The notes under the pieces were generated by a model. The model was not told the origin of the DNA. It saw nothing but the letters and a program-made list of their open reading frames with translations, and made no database searches. The translations under genes and the position numbers were made by a program. DNA of 64,000 nt, from assembly GCA_003118195.1 (NCBI GenBank), contig BEXV01000461.1, positions 91,053-155,052 of the forward strand, given 5' to 3'. This document shows positions 62,301-64,000 of this stretch, one piece after another. The DNA is from Hemicentrotus pulcherrimus (Eukaryota > Echinodermata > Echinoidea > Camarodonta > Strongylocentrotidae). Numbering within the stretch: the first letter of the stretch is position 1; every line of letters begins with the position of its first letter.

Positions 62301-63337
62301 TCAATAATAAACCTCTGCCAAAAATGAATTTGAAACATTTCTGTACATGAAATGGAATGCAAGCAACAACTAATCATGACAAAAAAGGGCCATTTATCAA
62401 TTTCCTTGGTGAAAGAAACTTTACTGGGCAAAAAATTGCTATCCATTAATCATCTGCTGCATTGTCTTCTTAACCAATATCAAGCATATTCTCTACATAT
62501 CTTATATCCAATAATTTCAAAGCTCAAATCACTTTACTTTATGAAAGAATCAGAAACCTCTATCACAGATTAATGAGCTATGACGCCAATTTTCACGCAG
62601 AATTGACTTTCTATTGTATGAGAACTGGTTGATGTTTTGTTTTGTTGTTTGTTCTAAGAAGATTGCAAGTATCAATAAATCATTTTTTATTCACAAATAA
62701 AAAAAGACATTTCATTTCAAAAGGGAAAAGATTGTTGACTGGTTTATTACAATAGTGTTGTACTTTGTATTTCTGCAACATTTAACACAATTTTCATTAA
62801 ACCCTCAACAGAATAGGAAAAGCCAATATATATATTCAATTTATTAAAAAAATCAACGTTTATGTATCACAGTGCCATGCTGATCATATTGCATTTTAGA
62901 TGTTTCCAAAGACCAAGCCAAACTAATAAACATCATATTACATGCATTATGAAGTACAATGAACAGTATTGCTATTAGTTTTACGCCTACCAAAAATAGA
63001 AGTATGGCCTCCATTACATGGTTATATATACATATATATTAATATCTAGACCATTAACAATTCACCATGTACCAAAATCAAAATGACTTTTAAAAAGATT
63101 TGACATGATACTAAAAATGGATAAAATACATATAATTTTATAAATGTAGATCCAACTCCAAGTATAGATTGGTATCGGTTGGGAAGTGTTCTAAATAGTA
63201 AAAGTAACACCTAAAAAAGAAGTAGGATAATTGGTAATTGGATCTAACTTACCTCGAAGTTCTGCGGAGGCTACTCGAAGAAAAACACCAAGCCAGAGAA
63301 TAAGGAGAGAGTTTAGAGCAGACGAAACCCGAGCCAT
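18801..63337 (-). CDS. FGFRL1: FGF receptor-like 1, complete
   Basis: Membrane receptor of the FGFR family with three Ig domains and no kinase. In other animals it binds FGFs and heparin and promotes cell adhesion or fusion. Six coding exons on the minus strand (63337-63253, 35049-34777, 22743-22660, 21648-21367, 20189-19839, 19327-18801) join with phase-1 introns throughout into 533 residues (human protein: 504). Order: signal peptide 1-25; Ig1 about 29-119, with MWTKDG and ATNGFGS as in human FGFRL1; acidic linker 120-147; Ig2 about 160-240, with SSVRLKC, SGHPRP and INATY; Ig3 about 248-357, with [17 protein letters not shown] and [11 protein letters not shown]; membrane segment 389-411; cytoplasmic tail of 122 residues ending in a His-rich motif and Cys533. 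Both Ig cysteines are present in each domain, with several N-glycosylation sites. The exon layout matches the human gene. FGFRL1 is already known from sea urchin. Confidence 0.97.
19328..19838 (-). other. FGFRL1 intron with short GA repeat
   Basis: 511 bp intron. A GAGAGAGA run lies near 19431-19444. No other feature is seen. Confidence 0.85.
19839..20189 (-). CDS. FGFRL1: FGFRL1 exon: Ig domain 3
   Basis: 351 nt, phase 1 on both sides. Encodes the third Ig domain in a single exon, unlike the split and alternatively spliced Ig3 of catalytic FGFRs. It has FQC and YIC cysteines, [15 protein letters not shown] and [10 protein letters not shown]. Close to human FGFRL1 throughout. NTT and NAT are likely glycosylation sites. 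Confidence 0.97.
20190..21366 (-). other. FGFRL1 intron, no feature seen
   Basis: 1.18 kb AT-rich intron with TA-rich runs near 20818 and 20868. Nothing coding was recognised. Confidence 0.8.
21367..21648 (-). CDS. FGFRL1: FGFRL1 exon: Ig domain 2
   Basis: 282 nt, phase 1 on both sides. Opens with [20 protein letters not shown], a lysine-rich stretch at the place of the heparin-binding region of vertebrate FGFR and FGFRL1. [25 protein letters not shown] and [10 protein letters not shown] follow. Heparin binding is inferred from position and charge. Confidence 0.96.
21649..22659 (-). other. FGFRL1 intron, no feature seen
   Basis: 1.0 kb intron between the linker and Ig2 exons. Short A and T homopolymers only. 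Confidence 0.8.
22660..22743 (-). CDS. FGFRL1: FGFRL1 mini-exon: acidic linker between Ig1 and Ig2
   Basis: 84 nt with acceptor TTACCATAG at the 22744 side and donor GGAA|GTAAGT at 22660/22659. It is phase 1 on both sides and so fits between the Ig1 and Ig2 exons. It encodes [20 protein letters not shown] followed by RPDRPTSG, rich in Asp, Glu, Ser and Pro with no Cys. Position, length and acidity match the linker exon of human FGFRL1 (the acid-box region). Because it is symmetric, skipping it would keep the frame. Found by reading splice sites; no cDNA evidence is available here. Confidence 0.85.
23137..23536. repeat. Composite patch: 13-bp tandem repeat and 14-bp palindrome
   Basis: Three units of about 13 bp (TATCGAACCCCAC type) run from 23173 to 23211. 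The motif GTTTATCTAGCTCT occurs near 23139 and again near 23449. CGTCTTTAGATATG (23503-23516) and its exact inverse (23519-23532) form a palindrome with a 2-bp spacer, just before an unresolved base at 23537. It is probably a degenerate transposon; the family is unknown. Confidence 0.55.
24808..25060. mobile_element. TTAAAGGG-type MITE, degenerate copy
   Basis: Begins TTTAAAGAGAAATCCAACC. It shares TGTCACTG, CAGACAA and an AATTTTCAAAATG-like stretch, in order, with the element at 33727-34271. The far end is not clear and may run towards the GA-rich gap edge. Confidence 0.5.
25155..25246. repeat. (GA)n-rich tract at gap edge
   Basis: Purine-rich GAGAGA and AGAGAG units running up to the gap. 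Confidence 0.9.
25247..25778. other. Assembly gap (532 N)
   Basis: N run closed on the right by 12 G. Unknown content in the FGFRL1 intron. Confidence 0.99.
27778..27798. repeat. Poly-C tract
   Basis: A run of C interrupted once by T, of the same kind as the runs at gap edges. Confidence 0.95.
28137..28192. repeat. (GA)n microsatellite
   Basis: Nearly pure GA repeat with single interruptions (AAAGT, GTGA). Confidence 0.95.
29696..29803. mobile_element. Small foldback element, relative of the 32.2 kb element
   Basis: A 23-bp arm at 29709-29731 (starts TTTTCACGAAGTGACGG) is perfectly inverted at 29767-29789. The arms continue outward imperfectly to TATATCGTCC on the left and AGCGACGATATA on the right. 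Only about 35 bp separate the arms. The outer sequence CGTCGCYGTTTTCACGAA is shared with the ends of the element at 32232-32921. Confidence 0.8.
30080..30463. mobile_element. hAT-type MITE with 8-bp target-site duplication
   Basis: Perfect 15-bp terminal inverted repeats: TAGTGCTGTCATCGA at 30080-30094, inverted at 30449-30463. The flanking 8-mers are GTAAACAT (30072-30079) and GTGAACAT (30464-30471), seven of eight identical. An 8-bp duplication and TAGNG ends are hallmarks of hAT transposons. Several TGTCGACAA motifs lie near both ends, as expected for subterminal repeats. There is no transposase frame in its 384 bp, so it is non-autonomous. Confidence 0.85.
31137..31212. repeat. Dispersed repeat (partner at 51715-51790)
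   Basis: GAAAAACCCACAAGAAACTG and GTGTCTGATAATT recur with few changes near 51747-51783. Confidence 0.65.
32232..32921. mobile_element. Palindromic element with seven copies of a 17-bp motif
   Basis: Perfect terminal inverted repeats of 26 bp (32232-32257 and 32896-32921). The inner 17 bp of each, TTTTCACGAACCGGCAC, occurs seven times: + at 32241, 32511, 32604 and 32665; - at 32464, 32705 and 32896. Two opposed pairs form hairpins: 32464-32527, and 32662-32681 with 32705-32724 (perfect 20-bp arms). The interior is otherwise GC-richer than its flanks. No protein is encoded. It looks like a non-autonomous transposon with iterated transposase-binding sites, or a foldback element. No target-site duplication was identified. 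Confidence 0.8.
33727..34271. mobile_element. TTAAAGGG-type MITE, best copy
   Basis: Ends in TTAAAGGGCAA (33727-33737) and its inverse TTGCCCTTTAA (34261-34271). Inverted similarity continues inward (AGAAAAA, GAAAGTTTGA). A TTAA at both outer ends would fit a TTAA target duplication, as in piggyBac-like elements, but this is tentative. No coding sequence. Related copies lie at 24808 and 43088. Confidence 0.75.
34596..34640. repeat. (GT)n microsatellite
   Basis: GTGTGTGT run with GCGT interruptions, followed by GGGCGGGCGGGG, about 140 bp from the Ig1 exon. Confidence 0.95.
34777..35049 (-). CDS. FGFRL1: FGFRL1 exon: Ig domain 1
   Basis: 273 nt, phase 1 on both sides; acceptor CATTGCAG, donor ACTG|GTGAGT. 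Encodes [20 protein letters not shown], then [41 protein letters not shown] and VNFTLTIT. The MWTKDG...IHSGW...RFRV and ATNGFGS blocks are nearly identical to human FGFRL1 Ig1 and differ from catalytic FGFRs. The symmetric phases would allow exon skipping to give a two-Ig form, as reported for other FGFR-family genes. Confidence 0.97.
37455..37502. repeat. 24-bp tandem duplication
   Basis: Two identical adjacent 24-bp units (CCAAAAGAGTAGCAG and following bases). Confidence 0.95.
38715..39090. promoter_or_regulatory. Candidate intronic regulatory patch
   Basis: GC-richer and repeat-free compared with its AT-rich flanks, with no recognisable exon. Motifs seen include a SOX-like AACAATG at 39064-39070 and an E-box CACCTG at 39079-39084. 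Regulatory function is a guess from composition and position. Confidence 0.25.
40446..40472. repeat. C-rich pyrimidine tract
   Basis: CCCCCCCCCC with TTCCCCC and TCTC blocks. Confidence 0.85.
43088..43265. mobile_element. TTAAAGGG-type MITE, partial copy
   Basis: Begins CTTAAAGGGGCGATCC. It shares AATAGAAGCAGAAAAATGAG and TTTGAGCAAA, in order, with 33727-34271. The right end is not identified. Confidence 0.6.
43680..44100. repeat. T/C-rich low-complexity region
   Basis: Long pyrimidine-biased stretch (TTTCT, CTTTC and TTCC runs) after an A homopolymer. The open frames in it reflect composition only. Confidence 0.8.
44575..44815. promoter_or_regulatory. Candidate intronic regulatory patch
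   Basis: GC-richer, unrepeated sequence within the first intron, open on both strands but with no protein motif recognised. It could be a conserved non-coding element; this is low-confidence inference. Confidence 0.2.
45390..45470. repeat. (GA)n microsatellite
   Basis: GAGAGA units with AAAG and CGAG interruptions. Confidence 0.95.
45918..45962. repeat. Dispersed repeat (partner at 52925-52967)
   Basis: TGGTAACTTCTTGG and AAGGAAAGTAAT recur with similar spacing near 52930-52963. Confidence 0.65.
46369..46742. mobile_element. Large inverted-repeat (foldback) element, about 374 bp
   Basis: Two arms of about 160 bp (46369-46531 and 46586-46742) are inverse copies with scattered changes. Matched blocks include GGGATTAGA, ACAGATGG, TATCTCAT, AACTCAGCTCTCA, TTAACATAAGAAAAAGAGGA, CATGGGGGACCAA, TATATAGAGGG and AGTAGCTACAAGTAG. 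The short spacer holds no gene. One arm recurs at 13261-13325. Arms this long with a short loop are typical of foldback MITEs. Confidence 0.85.
48780..49205. promoter_or_regulatory. Candidate intronic regulatory patch with TCF/LEF-like motif
   Basis: GC-richer patch without repeats in the first intron. A canonical TCF/LEF motif CTTTGAT lies at 49194-49200, and GTCAAAG occurs near 48850. No exon was recognised. Function is inferred only. Confidence 0.22.
50129..50364. other. Assembly gap (236 N)
   Basis: N run closed on the right by 21 C and then a poly-A stretch. Unknown content in the first intron. Confidence 0.99.
51715..51790. repeat. Dispersed repeat (partner at 31137-31212)
   Basis: Contains GAAAAACCCATAAGAAACTG and GTGTTTGATAATT, matching the copy at 31 kb. 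Confidence 0.65.
52925..52967. repeat. Dispersed repeat (partner at 45918-45962)
   Basis: Contains TGGTAACTTCTTGG and AAGGAAAGTAAT, as in the copy at 45.9 kb. Confidence 0.65.
53900..53930. repeat. (GA)n microsatellite
   Basis: Pure GA run of about 30 bp. Confidence 0.95.
53931..63252. other. Distal part of FGFRL1 first intron, no gene seen
   Basis: About 9 kb of AT-rich intron. Only short homopolymers and TA-rich runs were noticed, with no exon-like or RNA-like feature on either strand. Confidence 0.6.
63253..63337 (-). CDS. FGFRL1: FGFRL1 first coding exon: signal peptide
   Basis: Start codon at 63337-63335 and donor CGAG|GTAAGT at 63253/63252, leaving in phase 1 to match the Ig1 exon. 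Encodes [20 protein letters not shown], then RVASAELR: a short basic start, a hydrophobic core and an ASA-type cleavage site near residue 25. An in-frame TAG six codons upstream of the ATG supports this start. Confidence 0.92.
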
Positions 63338-64000
63338 TCTATCGGCGGATCGCTACAGGACAACACGCGGCAAACCTACGGGCAAAAGATATCGAAGCAG
63401 ACCGGTTAGTTGACACAAACAGCCACTCGCTCACGAGAAACAGTTCACAAAATATCCCCATAGAAATTGGCGATTAATCAATATATTTAAGAGCATACCG
63501 TGTTATCCCAGACATCCAGAGCTCAATTCTATTTCAGAGTGTCTCATGAGGTATATGAGAACAAATTTTGTGATTCAAAATGCAAAATCTTCAGTTTTCT
63601 TCGGAGTAGCAGACGAGATTATACGACAGCTATCTACCAACTCTCAGCGGGCGCCTGTTATGTGTGTGAACTGTGCGCTGCGCTACAATATAGAATCGAA
63701 CACAAGTTGATGCAGGCACACACATCATCATCACGTCGGTCACACACACAGCGCAACTAGTCACCCATACACCACCACCACCAACACAGACCTTTCAAAG
63801 TCCTGAAACAAAGTTATCACTCTGTGTATACAATGGCCTTCCAAAAGTATGGAATAAACCAATTAACAAACATCACAGAGATAACCTATTCTTGATAAGG
63901 CGCTTAAAAGTTAATTTTTACATTAATTCAGTTAAGCAATCTACCTACACGCGACCAATCTGGTCAAGATATAGAGCAAGTTGTTGCGATATTCGCAACA
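63338..64000 (-). promoter_or_regulatory. FGFRL1 5' UTR and promoter side
   Basis: Upstream of the start codon on the minus strand. A pyrimidine-rich TATCTTTTGCCCGTAG ends at 63376 and could be an acceptor for a separate non-coding first exon, as in the human gene. No TATA box or initiator could be set with confidence, and the transcription start is unknown. Confidence 0.4.

Larger units (their letters stand above)
35050..63252 (-). other. FGFRL1 first coding intron (28 kb)
   Basis: A very long intron between the signal peptide and Ig1 exons. I read both strands and found no further exon I can support. It holds a gap, repeats, and several GC-richer patches that lack repeats and may be regulatory (listed separately). 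Such placement of control elements is common in large first introns; here it is inference. Confidence 0.7.

Noticed and set aside
63231..63413. Arg-rich open frame on the + strand
   Set aside because: It is antisense to the FGFRL1 signal-peptide exon.

Overview
The window is eukaryotic and AT-rich, with short exons, canonical GT-AG introns, many microsatellites and miniature transposons, and four sequencing gaps (three long N runs and one single N). The gene content points to an invertebrate deuterostome, most likely a sea urchin or other echinoderm. That species call is inference: no ribosomal or mitochondrial marker is present.

Two genes are supported, both of the fibroblast growth factor receptor (FGFR) family, and they point tail to tail. 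On the + strand, positions 706-7006 hold the 3' half of a catalytic FGFR in nine exons: transmembrane segment, juxtamembrane region, complete split tyrosine kinase domain and a C-terminal tail with a YLDL motif. The extracellular immunoglobulin exons lie left of the window. On the - strand, positions 63337 to 18801 hold a complete FGFRL1 (FGFR-like 1, the kinase-less receptor) in six coding exons: signal peptide, Ig1, a short acidic linker exon, Ig2, Ig3, and a last exon with the transmembrane segment and a histidine-rich tail ending in cysteine. All exon phases close and give a 533-residue protein. The two stop codons are 11.8 kb apart.

Layout: 1-705, intron or upstream FGFR sequence. 706-7006, FGFR exons with introns of 236 to 879 bp. 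7007 to about 8500, FGFR 3' UTR. 8500-18800, intergenic DNA plus the unmapped FGFRL1 3' UTR, with dispersed repeats, a dead non-LTR reverse transcriptase fragment and a structured GC-rich patch near 13.6 kb. 18801-22743, four FGFRL1 exons close together. 22744-34776, a 12 kb intron carrying a gap, a hAT-type miniature element, foldback elements and a TTAAAGGG element. 34777-35049, the Ig1 exon. 35050-63252, a 28 kb first intron with several GC-richer repeat-poor patches that could be regulatory. 63253-63337, the signal peptide exon. 63338-64000, 5' UTR and promoter side.

The two proteins belong to one pathway. FGFR transduces FGF signals through its kinase. FGFRL1 has similar ligand-binding ectodomains but no kinase, and in other animals it modulates FGF signalling and cell adhesion. 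No wholly new system was recognised. The items most worth a second look are the FGFR/FGFRL1 tail-to-tail linkage, the Phe in place of the first activation-loop tyrosine of FGFR, and a palindromic element near 32.5 kb built from seven copies of one 17-bp motif, with a small relative at 29.7 kb.
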